This document shows positions 1 through 8,792 of a stretch of 64,000 bases of DNA, one piece after another. The position numbers and the translations under genes are program-made. The stretch's first letter is position 1. The number at the start of each line of letters is the position of its first letter. This DNA is from Halogeometricum sp. S1BR25-6 (GTDB lineage Archaea > Halobacteriota > Halobacteria > Halobacteriales > Haloferacaceae), in contig NZ_JAMQOP010000002.1 in assembly GCF_031624495.1 (NCBI RefSeq), positions 682,001 through 746,000 of the forward strand, given 5' to 3'. The notes beneath the pieces were generated by a model. That model did not search any database. It was not told the DNA's origin and was given only the letters and a program-made list of their open reading frames with translations.

Positions 1-339
1 TCGGCGGGACTGTTCTACGGCGTCGAGGTCCGGACGAACCCGGATATCGAGAACTTCGGCGACGCGTTCTACTACGTCGTCATCGCTCTCACGACCGTCG
101 GCTTCGGCGACATCACTCCGGTCACGCGGGCGGGACGGTGGGTCACCGTCGCCGCCGTCCTCACCGCCATCATCCTCGTTCCGTGGCAGGCGAGCAAAAT
201 CGTCCGCGAGTGGACGCGCAGGGAGACGGTCGACGTGACCTGCCCCGACTGCGGCCTCACCGGCCACGACCCCGACGCTTCCCACTGCAAGGCCTGCGGC
301 CACGTCATCTATCAGGAGTTCGACTCGCACGAGCAGTAG
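1..339 (+). CDS. K+ channel family protein, C-terminal part with zinc ribbon (partial)
   Basis: The reading frame is open from the first base of the window, so the 5' end is missing; 112 residues remain. It holds the pore helix and the K+ selectivity filter TTVGFGD (residues 31-37 of the fragment), then one hydrophobic inner helix (about 47-63). This is the layout of a two-helix (Ion_trans_2) potassium channel pore. After the membrane part comes a short cytoplasmic tail with a four-cysteine zinc ribbon (C82, C85, C97, C100), in place of the RCK domain found in many prokaryotic K+ channels. The pore assignment is firm; the role of the zinc ribbon is unknown. The missing part probably holds at least the first membrane helix. 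Confidence 0.85.
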   Translation, partial: SAGLFYGVEVRTNPDIENFGDAFYYVVIALTTVGFGDITPVTRAGRWVTVAAVLTAIILVPWQASKIVREWTRRETVDVTCPDCGLTGHDPDASHCKACGHVIYQEFDSHEQ

Positions 340-492
340 TCCGTCGTCAAGGGGACCCGCGCGCCGCGAGCGGGGCGCTCTCGCGTTCGAGACGTGTTTC
401 AGGGCGACGGCCGGGGAATCCCGCCCGGCGCGCGCTTCGAGTTCTCCGGCGTCGAAGTCGCCGACGTCGGCGCCGAGGCGACTGTCGCCTGA
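340..492 (+). other. Open in-frame stretch after the channel stop codon, possible gene remnant
   Basis: The frame of the channel gene stays open for 50 codons after its TAG, up to a TGA at 490-492, and the last 30 codons keep a coding-like G/C third position (ending EVADVGAEATVA). There is no ATG in it; the only internal start would be a GTG at 394. It may be the remnant of a longer C-terminus, or chance in G+C-rich DNA. I recognise no family. Nothing else is visible between the channel and the next gene. Confidence 0.2.
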
Positions 493-534
493 GCGGTCGT
501 TCGGTGCGAGCGAAACCGAAGGGGGGACTGCGTG

Positions 535-711
535 TCAGCGGCCGACGTCAAGTTCGCGCCGGATTCCGTCCGCGAGGGCGGCGACGCCGACGAGGACGAG
601 TCCGACGCCCGCCGCCCACGCGAGCGACTGGGTCTCGGAGAGCGTGACCGTCCAGAGTCCCGCGACCAGCACCGCGCCGCCGACGACGACGTACCGGACG
701 AACCGTTCCAT
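535..711 (-). CDS. Small two-helix membrane protein
   Basis: This 58-residue protein starts at the ATG at 711 (MERFVRY...). A longer upstream extension to 825 is possible but is rich in Arg and Pro and would run into the divergent gene that starts at 819. It has two hydrophobic stretches, about residues 6-22 and 28-45, joined by a short polar turn, and ends in a charged tail. Such small double-helix proteins are common in haloarchaea and are usually of unknown function. No family is recognised. Confidence 0.55.
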   Translation of the reverse strand: MERFVRYVVVGGAVLVAGLWTVTLSETQSLAWAAGVGLVLVGVAALADGIRRELDVGR

Positions 712-818
712 GGACGTTCGTCGCGCCGGCGACAGGAAGGTCCACCGCTCCGCGGGAGGGGCGTCCGTTACGCGCCGGGAGATACAGACGTTTCCCTCTG
801 CGGCCCCAACTCCCGCGC

Positions 819-1184
819 GTGACACGACCGACCCTCGTCTACGACGACGACTGCGGCTTCTGTACGTGGTGCGCCGAGTGGCTCGACGACAACGCGAACG
901 TGCGCATCGTCGGCTTCTCCGAACTCGACGACTCGCTGCGCGAGCGACTGCCGCCGTCGTACGAGAACTGCGCGCACCTCCTCGTCGGCGAGGAGCGATA
1001 CTCCTGCGGCGCCTCGATAGAGGAGTCGCTGCTCCGGACCGAGTACGGGCGGTTCGCGCGTCCCCTCGTCTCGAAGCTCCGGGAGTACGGCGCCTACCGG
1101 AACGCCCGCGAGTGGGCGTACCGCCGCGGCGCGGACAACCGCGACGTCCTCGGCAAGTTCCTCTCGAAGCCGACGCGGGCGTAG
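819..1184 (+). CDS. DCC family (DUF393) thiol-disulfide oxidoreductase-like protein
   Basis: The 121-residue protein starts at a GTG. Its N-terminus has the DUF393 signature DDDCGFC followed by WC, giving cysteines at 12, 15 and 18; the fold is thioredoxin-like and the family name DCC comes from this motif. The length matches the family (about 120-130). It is convergent with a lipase-maturation-factor-like membrane protein at 1213, 28 bases away. The two families often occur together or fused, which suggests that the DCC protein handles thiols for the membrane partner or its clients. The exact substrate is not known. Confidence 0.85.
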   Translation: MTRPTLVYDDDCGFCTWCAEWLDDNANVRIVGFSELDDSLRERLPPSYENCAHLLVGEERYSCGASIEESLLRTEYGRFARPLVSKLREYGAYRNAREWAYRRGADNRDVLGKFLSKPTRA

Positions 1185-1212
1185 CTTCGACTTCGACCCC
1201 GGCCAGAGCGAC

Positions 1213-2724
1213 TCACTGAACCGCCCTCGACCCCCGAATGGCCCGTCTCTCCTCGCGCTCGAACGCCTCACCGGAGACGGGGGCGACGTAGGTGCCGAGG
1301 CGTTCGCGGCGCCACCACTCGCCCGTCTCGGCGCGCTCCTCGGGCGTGGTGAACCGATAGCGGTAGCGGAGCACGCGAACCCGCTCGGGCGGGTCGCCGT
1401 CGAACGGATTCTCCCCCACGAGCGACAGCGTCGCCTCGTCGCCGTTGAGAAGGCCGGCGAGGAACGGGGCGACCCAGCGCTGGCGAGGGCCGGGACGGGG
1501 GCGCATCGCGGCGAACCAGAGCTGCCAGTCCAGTCGGAGGTGGTACGGCGCCCACTGCGGCGGTCGCTCGTCCGTCCGCACGGGCTGTCCCGCGAACTCG
1601 TAGGCGGTCCAGTCGCCCTCCGCCGGGTCCGCGGCGTTCGTTCCCTCGACGACGAGTTGGTAGCGCTCCCTGGTGACCGAGCCGAACGCGCCGTAGGTGT
1701 TGACGAGGCTGAGCGGGTCGAACGACGTGTTCATCGCCTGCGACTCCGAGAGGAGGTTCTTCACCGGCTTGACGCTCAGTGCGAGGACGACGAGGGCGAC
1801 GAGCCACGCCGCGATTCGGAGGGGAAGCGGGGCGGGCGCGACCGTCGGCGCCGCGAGGGAGACGCCGGGGAGGAGCGAGGCGGCACCCGTCAGCACGCCG
1901 TCGCTGAACGTCGCTATCGCCTGCACCGCCGAGAGCGCGTTCAGCCACGAGAAGTTGCCCGAGACCATCAGCCACAGTTGAAAGGCGATGGTGGCGACGC
2001 CGCCTATCGCCGCGTAGGGTTGCGGCGCGAAGAAGAGAAACGGGACGGCGAGTTCGACGACGTGGTTGCCGAGCGCTTCGAGGCGGTGGAACCGCTCGGG
2101 GAGGTGGTGGACGTACCAGCTTCCGGGGTTCGGCATCGGCTGGGTCTCGTAGTGGTAGTCGAGGCAGGTCAACTCGCGCCAGCAGTTGTCGCCGCGTATC
2201 TTGATGAGTCCCGCGCCGAACATGTTGCGGAACAGCACCCACTTCAGAAGCCACATCACGACGACGGGCGGACCGCTCGGCCCCGCGCCGAGGAAGACGG
2301 CGAGAAAGCCCGTCTCCAACAGCATCGACTCCCAGCCGTAGCCGTAGAACACCCGGCCGGCGTTGACAAAGGAGAGGTACAGCGCCCACATCGCACCCCA
2401 AAGCAGCATCGACGCGGGGACGGCGTACGGGTCGGGGAGCCAGTAGGGGACGCCGAGGAGGGCGCAGACGGCGAGGGCGACGCCCGTCCACGCCGCCGCG
2501 CCGACGACCCGGTCGTCGGGAAAAAGATGAAAGAGACTCGGTCGCTCGCGGAACGCCGTTCGGTCGACGTACTCGTCGAGGGGGAGCAGGCCCTCCTCGC
2601 CCGCCAGCGCCCGGAACTGCCGCGCCGCGACGAGGAAGGCGACGACGTAGACGACGGCGAGCGCTCGCTGGAAGACGAGGCGCACCAGCCAGTAGCTCTC
2701 GGTCCACGCGAACGCGTCCGGCAC
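1213..2724 (-). CDS. Lipase maturation factor (LMF1-like) family membrane protein
   Basis: The 503-residue protein has several transmembrane helices in its first 320 residues and a soluble C-terminal domain of about 170. Family hallmarks are the conserved middle block with LIKIRGDNCWRELTCLDYH, the MPNPGSWYVHHLP segment and the DWQLWFAAM motif near residue 390, typical of the LMF domain. The animal relative LMF1 helps fold secreted lipases in the endoplasmic reticulum; the prokaryotic role is not established. The gene converges on the DCC protein gene at 819-1184, a known family association, so a joint role in folding or oxidising an exported product is inferred. Confidence 0.88.
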   Translation of the reverse strand: MPDAFAWTESYWLVRLVFQRALAVVYVVAFLVAARQFRALAGEEGLLPLDEYVDRTAFRERPSLFHLFPDDRVVGAAAWTGVALAVCALLGVPYWLPDPYAVPASMLLWGAMWALYLSFVNAGRVFYGYGWESMLLETGFLAVFLGAGPSGPPVVVMWLLKWVLFRNMFGAGLIKIRGDNCWRELTCLDYHYETQPMPNPGSWYVHHLPERFHRLEALGNHVVELAVPFLFFAPQPYAAIGGVATIAFQLWLMVSGNFSWLNALSAVQAIATFSDGVLTGAASLLPGVSLAAPTVAPAPLPLRIAAWLVALVVLALSVKPVKNLLSESQAMNTSFDPLSLVNTYGAFGSVTRERYQLVVEGTNAADPAEGDWTAYEFAGQPVRTDERPPQWAPYHLRLDWQLWFAAMRPRPGPRQRWVAPFLAGLLNGDEATLSLVGENPFDGDPPERVRVLRYRYRFTTPEERAETGEWWRRERLGTYVAPVSGEAFEREERRAIRGSRAVQ

Positions 2725-2850
2725 GTCGGGGCGTGCGCGGGGCGGCGGCTAATGGTTGGCGGCGGACGGGAAAGGGCGCGGGGCGACGACCGGTCCGACG
2801 GTCTCGCCGCGGCCCGTTCACTTTACCCGCGGGCGGCCGTCCGTCCCCCC

Positions 2851-3132
2851 ATGAGCGAACGCGAGGAACCCATGGAGTTCGAGGAGGTCAAAGAACAGGC
2901 GGCCGCGGCCGTCCGCGACAGCGACGCCGAGTCGGTGTACGTCGGCCTCGTCGGCGACGACGTGGACGACGAGTACTACTTCGCCAACGACGTGGACGAA
3001 GACGAGTTACAGGAGATGGCCACCCGCCAACTCGGTATGCTGGCGCGCGTGCTCTCCGAGCAGTCGGGCGCGAGCATCGACCAGGTGGCGCAGCACGCCG
3101 CCGAGACGGCGAAGAAGATGAACCTGCGGTAG
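2851..3132 (+). CDS. Small acidic conserved haloarchaeal protein
   Basis: This 93-residue soluble protein has many Asp and Glu residues (the run DDVDDEYYFANDVDEDE at about 37-53) and an amphipathic helical C-terminus (QLGMLARVLSEQSG...AETAKKMNLR). The start ATG at 2851 was chosen because the sequence upstream in this frame is Arg-rich antisense of the LMF gene. No cofactor motif is visible. It is divergent from the LMF gene with 126 bases between. Function unknown. Confidence 0.7.
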   Translation: MSEREEPMEFEEVKEQAAAAVRDSDAESVYVGLVGDDVDDEYYFANDVDEDELQEMATRQLGMLARVLSEQSGASIDQVAQHAAETAKKMNLR

Positions 3133-3160
3133 CGCGACGCGACTGGAGGACGAGCGGAGA

Positions 3161-4858
3161 CTACCGGGCGAACCCGCCGCCGACCGTCGCCGCTTCGCGC
3201 GCGGCGGGCGTCCACGGCGTCTCCGCGGACGCCGTCGGACCGAGCGACCGCGCGGCGAGGGACTCGCGGTCGGCCGCCGTCCCGGTCGTCGCGTTTCCGG
3301 CGTCAGAGGAGTTCGACGCGTTCGACTCCTGCAGGACGTAGCGCTGGCCGACCATCGGGTCGAGCAGGCTATCGACGGGCGCCCTGTCGTCGCGGAGGAG
3401 GGGTACGTCGTCGGTCGGCGGCGCCTCGCGGTAGTTCCGTATCTCGCTCGATAGGTCGATTCCTATCTCGCGCTCCGCGTTCCGCGCGAGCAGTTCCTCC
3501 TCGGTCAGTCGGGCGTCGTTTTTCGTCGCCACGACTTCGATGTTCTGCACGACGGTGCCGCCGGCCGTCGGGAAACTGTACACCCGCGGGAACGCCCGCG
3601 ATATCGTCTTGTACTCCGCTCGGTAGAACTGCGAGGCCGGCCCGGAGGGCGCCGAGATGAGGTTCGCGAAGAGCACGCCGTCCTCGTCGAGTCTGCTGTT
3701 CGTCAGTTCCATGAACTCCACCGTCGTCAACTCGAACGGCACCTTGTCCTTCTGGTAGGCGTCGAGGACGATGAGGTCGTACGTCCGGTTCGTCTCCCGA
3801 AGGTACTGTCTGCCGCCCTGCGTGTAGATGTTCAGCCGCTCGGACTCCTCGACCGAGAAGTACCGCTTGGCCGTCGAGACGACCTCCGGGTCTATCTCGA
3901 CCACGTCGACGGTGACGTTCGGATAGTCGTGGACGAACCGCTTCGGGCCGGTGAACCCGCCGCCGCCGACGAACAGCACGCGGTCCACGTCGTCGGTCAT
4001 CAGGAGGGGGAGGTGGAAGTAGCGCGTGTAGTCGAAGACGTGGCGGTAGGGTTCTTCGAGGTCCATCGCGCTGTGCCGCTGACCGTCGAGGTAGAGCGTT
4101 CGCACCTCGCCGCTGTCGACCACCCGAAGCTCCTGATACGGCGTCTGCGTTTCGTAGACGACCTGTCCCTCGGCGGTGAGGCCGGCCGCGCCGCTTCCGG
4201 CGGCCGCGAGGAGCATCAGGGCCACGAGCGCGCTAGCGACGGCGTGGTCGCCGTCGGCGCTCGGACGGACGAGGACGAGCGCCGTCCCCACCGACAGCAG
4301 GCCGAACACGAGCGCTATCTGGTTTATCCCCAGCGACGGGACGAGAAAGTACGTCGTCGCGAACGCGCCGACGATGCTCCCGACGGTGCCGAGGGCGTAC
4401 ACGTGTCCCGACGCCTCCCCGAGACCCTCCTTCGCGGACAACTGCGCGGCGTAGGGGCTGACGTAGCCGAGGAGGAAGGTGGGCGGACCGAACAGCAGCG
4501 TGATGGCCGGCAGCGAGGCGAACCGACTCGGGAGCGGGAAGCCGGCCGCCGACCGGAGGAGGAGGTCGCCGAGGAAGATGAGACCGGCGACGTACGCCCC
4601 CGTCAGGAGGAACACGCGAGCCATCCGAGCGTTCGTCGCCCGTTCGGCCGCGAGTTTGCCGCCGCGGTGGTAGCCGTAACTCAGCGCCGCGAGGAAGACG
4701 CCGATGATGCTGCCCCACGTGTAGATACTGCTGCCGAACTGCGGGGCGATCATCCGACCGGCGAGAATCTCCAGCCCCATGCTGGCGACGCCGGAGACGA
4801 ACACCGCGAGTTCCGGCTTCGTCAGTCGGAGGGCGTCGAGAGAGCGGATCGCACTCAT
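3161..4858 (-). CDS. Membrane-bound spermidine synthase-like protein (fused transporter-like and SAM domains)
   Basis: The 565-residue protein has about seven transmembrane helices (residues 15-225), then a polyamine-synthase-type Rossmann domain. Visible motifs are YQEL (241-244), YLDG (256-259), the nucleotide-binding glycine loop VGGGGF (297-302), the acidic end of the next strand EIDPEV (321-326) and the catalytic-site-like LDAY (365-368). The C-terminal 80 residues are polar and low in complexity. This fused type is usually annotated as spermidine synthase, but similarity alone does not prove an aminopropyl transfer; the membrane part may bind or move the substrate. It runs divergently from the sugar isomerase gene at 4945. 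Confidence 0.82.
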   Translation of the reverse strand: MSAIRSLDALRLTKPELAVFVSGVASMGLEILAGRMIAPQFGSSIYTWGSIIGVFLAALSYGYHRGGKLAAERATNARMARVFLLTGAYVAGLIFLGDLLLRSAAGFPLPSRFASLPAITLLFGPPTFLLGYVSPYAAQLSAKEGLGEASGHVYALGTVGSIVGAFATTYFLVPSLGINQIALVFGLLSVGTALVLVRPSADGDHAVASALVALMLLAAAGSGAAGLTAEGQVVYETQTPYQELRVVDSGEVRTLYLDGQRHSAMDLEEPYRHVFDYTRYFHLPLLMTDDVDRVLFVGGGGFTGPKRFVHDYPNVTVDVVEIDPEVVSTAKRYFSVEESERLNIYTQGGRQYLRETNRTYDLIVLDAYQKDKVPFELTTVEFMELTNSRLDEDGVLFANLISAPSGPASQFYRAEYKTISRAFPRVYSFPTAGGTVVQNIEVVATKNDARLTEEELLARNAEREIGIDLSSEIRNYREAPPTDDVPLLRDDRAPVDSLLDPMVGQRYVLQESNASNSSDAGNATTGTAADRESLAARSLGPTASAETPWTPAAREAATVGGGFAR

Positions 4859-4944
4859 TGGGGGGTTCGAAGGGCCGCAGGGGGTTAACTGTTGGACGCC
4901 GTCGGCGCGCGAACACTTTTTCGTCCGTCGCGCGCAGGGAGACC

Positions 4945-5694
4945 ATGAGCACCGAGTACGCCGTCGGCGTGCAGACCGTCGTCTTCCAACACCGGACGCT
5001 CGACGAACTCCTGTCGGACCTCGCGGAGACGGGCATCGACACCGTCGACCTCTGGGACGGCCACCTCTCGGTCGACGACGACGAGGCGACGGTCGCGGCC
5101 GCAGAGGACGCCCTCGAATCGGCCGGCGTCTCCGTCTGCGGGTACGGCGTCGTCGACGTCGAGGACCCCGAGTCGGTCCGCGACCACGTCGCGTTCGCGG
5201 ACCGACTCGGCGCGTCGTACCTCGCGGTCAACTACCCGCCGGACCGCGACGACGTGACGGAGGCGCTCGTCGAGGCGGCCGAGGAGTTCGGCGTCGACGT
5301 GGCCATCCACAACTACTCGTCGGTCCACCACGACGACCTCTCGACGGTCTTCTCCTCCATCGACGACGTGCGGGCGGTGTTGGACCGCTACGACGACCCG
5401 CGACTCGGCGTCTGCGTCGACACCGGCCACTTCCTCGTCGAGGACGTCGACCCCGAGAGCGTGATTCGAGAACTCGGCGACCGCATCGTCGCGGTCCACC
5501 TGAAGGACACCACCGAGGCGGAGATAGAAGACGTACCGGGGGCGGGACGGTTGGACCTCCCCTCGCTCGTCGCGCTACTGGACGAGCACGCCGACCTGAC
5601 CGCGCCGCTCGTCATCGAGTACGAACTGCCCGAAGACCGGGCGGTTGCGGCGCTCCGGGAGGCCGAGGCGAACGTCAGAGCGGCGATGCGGTGA
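4945..5694 (+). CDS. Sugar phosphate isomerase/epimerase family (xylose isomerase-like TIM barrel)
   Basis: The 249-residue protein has the motifs of the AP-endonuclease-2/xylose-isomerase-like barrel: VDLWDGHLS near residue 33, AIHNYSSVHH near 117, CVDTGHFL near 158 and VAVHLKD near 185, ending with VIEYELPED, where the glutamate is a metal-site residue in the family. These His, Asp and Glu side chains normally bind a divalent metal. The substrate cannot be told from sequence. The start was set at the ATG at 4945, with a T-rich box (4917-4921) about 26 bases upstream; the earlier ATG would overlap the divergent gene. Confidence 0.82.
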   Translation: MSTEYAVGVQTVVFQHRTLDELLSDLAETGIDTVDLWDGHLSVDDDEATVAAAEDALESAGVSVCGYGVVDVEDPESVRDHVAFADRLGASYLAVNYPPDRDDVTEALVEAAEEFGVDVAIHNYSSVHHDDLSTVFSSIDDVRAVLDRYDDPRLGVCVDTGHFLVEDVDPESVIRELGDRIVAVHLKDTTEAEIEDVPGAGRLDLPSLVALLDEHADLTAPLVIEYELPEDRAVAALREAEANVRAAMR

Positions 5695-5760
5695 GAGGGC
5701 CGGGGCGGCGGACGGTGCGAGAGAGACGCACGGAAGCGCACCCGCGCGCAGGTACGAGCG

Positions 5761-5767
5761 TTTAATA
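5761..5767 (+). promoter_or_regulatory. TATA-like box of the 5795 gene
   Basis: TTTAATA stands 34-28 bases before the ATG at 5795, the right distance for a transcript with almost no leader, as is usual in haloarchaea. Confidence 0.5.
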
Positions 5768-5794
5768 CAGACAGTCGACATATACCCGTCCGAA

Positions 5795-6610
5795 ATGGGG
5801 ACACAGCGGGGACGGTACAACGGGAGTCTTGACGTGTTGCACGGGCGCGCGGTGGTGACGCCGCTCCCGGACGAGGACGCCGAGCGGGAGTTCCACCGAA
5901 ACATGATGCGAATCGCGGACGCCCAAGAGCGGAAGGCCGCGATGCTCGCCGACCCGGACGTACCGCTCTTGGTGGCGTACGAACGCGAGATGGAGGGCAT
6001 CGCCGACACCTATCGGAATCGGCTGCGGAGCGTCGTCGGCGACGACTACGAGTCGGTCGCCTTCGCCTACGCGCGCGGCGAACGCGACGACGCCGTCGCG
6101 GCCATCGCGGCCTACTACACCGAAGCCATCTGGCGGATGCAACAGCGGATCACCGTCTCGGACGCGCTGTTCTTTCCGATCATCCTCCGCTACCCGGACT
6201 GTTTCACGGTCAACGTTCGGTTCGCCAGCGACCACCGGACGACGCGTTCGGTGCTGTACGAGTCCCCCGAGCATCTGACCGAGGGGTTGGAGGCGAAACA
6301 CGCCGCGACGTACGTCGAGGAGAGCCTGCACACCCAGCGCGAGGCCGCGAAACTCATCGAGGAGACGGCCGACATCATCCGCGAGGAGTTCCCCGACCCC
6401 GACGAAGTGCCGTTCGAGGAGCGGAAGTACGGCGGCATCGTCTCCGCCGGCGGGCGAAAGGGGACGGTGTTCTCCTCGATGCTCGAACGGGTCGAACCCA
6501 ACCCGGACCGCTTCCCGACGGCGCCGACCGAACCCGGTCTCGTCGAGGCGGGGCCGGAGGCCGCGCGGACCGAACGGGAGTTGCTCCCCGAGGACGCGTT
6601 CGTCCTCTGA
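5795..6610 (+). CDS. Conserved haloarchaeal protein of unknown function
   Basis: The 271-residue protein is acidic, soluble and predicted mostly helical. The start at 5795 follows a TATA-like box at 5761. The middle part (residues 85-165) contains AAYYTEAIWRMQQR, ALFFPIILRYPDC and a polar segment VRFASDHRTTRS; the C-terminal 60 residues are rich in Pro and Glu. There are no transmembrane helices and no recognised nucleotide- or metal-binding motif. It lies between the sugar isomerase gene and the convergent ABC exporter gene. I cannot assign a function. Confidence 0.7.
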   Translation: MGTQRGRYNGSLDVLHGRAVVTPLPDEDAEREFHRNMMRIADAQERKAAMLADPDVPLLVAYEREMEGIADTYRNRLRSVVGDDYESVAFAYARGERDDAVAAIAAYYTEAIWRMQQRITVSDALFFPIILRYPDCFTVNVRFASDHRTTRSVLYESPEHLTEGLEAKHAATYVEESLHTQREAAKLIEETADIIREEFPDPDEVPFEERKYGGIVSAGGRKGTVFSSMLERVEPNPDRFPTAPTEPGLVEAGPEAARTERELLPEDAFVL

Positions 6611-6641
6611 GGGGTCGAGCGGTCGCTCGCCGGACGAGCGC

Positions 6642-8651
6642 TCACTCGCCGCCGTCGCTCTCCAGCGCCGCCCGCCGCGCGACGGCCGCCTCGAAGAACG
6701 ACTCGGGCAGCGAGTCGATGTCGCCGGCCTGCACGCGCCAGAGGTTGGCGTAGAGGCCGTCCTCGGCGAGCAGTTCCCCGTGGGTTCCGCGCTCGACGAT
6801 TCGCCCGGCTTCGAGGACGAGAATCTCGTCGGCGTCCTTCACCGTCGAGAGGCGGTGCGCGATGGCGACGGTGGTCCGGTCGGCCCCGAACTTGTCGAGA
6901 CTGCGGCGGATGAGCGCCTCCGTCTCGGTGTCGACGTGGCTCGTCGCCTCGTCCAACACGAGGATAGCGGGCTCTTTCAGGAACGTCCGCGCGAGGGCGA
7001 TTCGCTGGCGCTGGCCGCCCGAGAGCTTCACGCCCCGTTCGCCGACCAGCGTGTCGTAACCGTCGGGCAGGTTCTCGACGAACTCGCGGGCCGCCGCTCG
7101 GTCGGCCGCCCGGGCGACGTCTTCGTCGGTGGCGTCGAACGTCCCGTAGGCGATGTTCTCGCGGACGGTGCCGTAGAACAGGAACGGCTCCTGGGAGACG
7201 TAGCCGACCGCCCGGCGCAGACTCGACAGCGTCGCGTCGCGCACGTCCCGGCCGTCGACCCGGACGACGCCCTCGTCGGGGTCGTACAGGCGGACGAGCA
7301 GTTTCACGAGCGTCGATTTCCCGCTACCCGTCGGGCCGACGACGCCGACGGTGTGGCCCGGTTCGACCGAGAAGGAGACGTCGCGGAGGACCGGCGCCGG
7401 GGGGTTCGGATTCGAGTCCGGCGTCGCGTCCGCGTCCCCCGCGTTCTCCGCGTCCGCTGCGGCCACCGCCTCCTCGTCGTACCCCGTCTCGTAGCCGAAC
7501 GTCACGCCCTCGTAGTCGATGCGGCCCGCGATGCCGTCAAAGACGACGGCGTCCGGTCGCTCCGTCACCGCACGCTCGGCGTGGAGCAGGCCGTACACGC
7601 GGTCGCTCGACGCCTTCGCGCGCTGGTAGTTGTTGACTATCTGCCCGAACTGCGCGAGCGGCCAGATGAACTGCTGGGTGTACAGCATGAACGTGACGAA
7701 CTCGCCGGGCGAGAGGGTGCCCGAGAGGAACGCCGGCGGCCCGTTGAGCACCCACAGCGCGCCGACGGCGAAGGTCAGCGCGAAACTCAGCCCCGAGACG
7801 ACCGTGAGGCCGGGGAAGAACGTGATGCGCGTCTTGATGGCGTCCCAGTTGGCGTCGTAGTACGAACGGGACGCCTCGCGGACGCGGTCGAGTTCGTACC
7901 CCTCGGTGTGCTCGGTCTTTATCACCTCGATACCGCCGACGTTGTTCTCCAGTCGGGCGTTCAACTCGCCCACGCTCCGCCGCATCCGGGCGTACTTCGG
8001 CTGAACTCGCCGGACGAACAGGAGCGTGAAGACGGCCAGGAGCGGCACCGCAGCCATCGACACCAGCGCCAGCCACGGGTTCAGGGCGGCCAACACGAGG
8101 CCGACGCCGACGACGAGGGCGACGAGTCGGAGCGCCGAACTCACGCCGTCGGTCAGAAACGACTCCAGTTGGTTCACGTCGTTGTTCAGCACCGACAGCA
8201 GTTCGCCGGTCCGCGAGTGGTCGAAGAACGCGCGGTCCTGCAGTTGCAGTCGCTCGTAGGCGTCGACGCGGAGGGCGTGCTGGATGTTCTGCGCGAACCG
8301 GTTCCAGCCGTAGTTCTGGAGCCACGACGCCGCGCCGCCGAGGAGCGTCGCCGCCAGGAGCACGCCGACGGTGAACCACACCTGTCCGTCGGGCACCGTC
8401 GGGAGCCGCGAGTCGGGGACCAGGGGGAACCCGAACGGGCGCGTCCCCAGCAGGATGGCGTCGATAGCCAGCCCCAAGACGAGCGGCGGGACGAGCCCCG
8501 TCGCTCGGGCGAACAGCGTCATCACCGCGCCGATGACCGCGTTTTCGACGTTGTCGCGGCCGTACTCGGCGTACAACCGCCACATCGACCCGCCGTCGAG
8601 GGCGGGTGCGGAGGGAGCGGCGTCCGCCTCGTCCGTCACGTCAGTCCTCAC
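6642..8651 (-). CDS. ABC exporter, fused permease and ATPase (MsbA/multidrug type)
   Basis: The 669-residue half-transporter starts at a GTG. Residues 30-345 form the six-helix exporter domain (with RTGELLSVLNNDVNQLE in a coupling region), and residues 375-660 the ATPase. Walker A is GPTGSGKST (439-447), followed by the Q-loop YVSQEPF, the signature LSGGQRQR, Walker B ILVLDEATS and the H-loop IAHR. Between the start of the ATPase domain and its first strand lies an Ala/Asp/Pro-rich insert (about 393-420) that looks like a haloarchaeal surface loop. It probably works as a homodimer in the cell membrane; the substrate (lipid, drug or peptide) is not evident. Confidence 0.93.
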   Translation of the reverse strand: MRTDVTDEADAAPSAPALDGGSMWRLYAEYGRDNVENAVIGAVMTLFARATGLVPPLVLGLAIDAILLGTRPFGFPLVPDSRLPTVPDGQVWFTVGVLLAATLLGGAASWLQNYGWNRFAQNIQHALRVDAYERLQLQDRAFFDHSRTGELLSVLNNDVNQLESFLTDGVSSALRLVALVVGVGLVLAALNPWLALVSMAAVPLLAVFTLLFVRRVQPKYARMRRSVGELNARLENNVGGIEVIKTEHTEGYELDRVREASRSYYDANWDAIKTRITFFPGLTVVSGLSFALTFAVGALWVLNGPPAFLSGTLSPGEFVTFMLYTQQFIWPLAQFGQIVNNYQRAKASSDRVYGLLHAERAVTERPDAVVFDGIAGRIDYEGVTFGYETGYDEEAVAAADAENAGDADATPDSNPNPPAPVLRDVSFSVEPGHTVGVVGPTGSGKSTLVKLLVRLYDPDEGVVRVDGRDVRDATLSSLRRAVGYVSQEPFLFYGTVRENIAYGTFDATDEDVARAADRAAAREFVENLPDGYDTLVGERGVKLSGGQRQRIALARTFLKEPAILVLDEATSHVDTETEALIRRSLDKFGADRTTVAIAHRLSTVKDADEILVLEAGRIVERGTHGELLAEDGLYANLWRVQAGDIDSLPESFFEAAVARRAALESDGGE

Positions 8652-8792
8652 CGCCTGCGCCGCGCGTCGGTCTCACGTTCGAACCGAGTCGCCCGAGCTA
8701 TATAGCGCGCTCGTCGGTGCCGCGCTCGGCCGACCCGGCGACGCCCGCGGACCGGGGCAAACGGTTTGTCCGCGGTGTGCGAGGAGCCAACG

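Noticed and set aside
6780-8705. A 641-codon open frame opposite the ABC exporter
   Set aside because: The minus strand shows complete Walker A, signature and Walker B motifs; the plus frame has none and its composition is that of antisense DNA.
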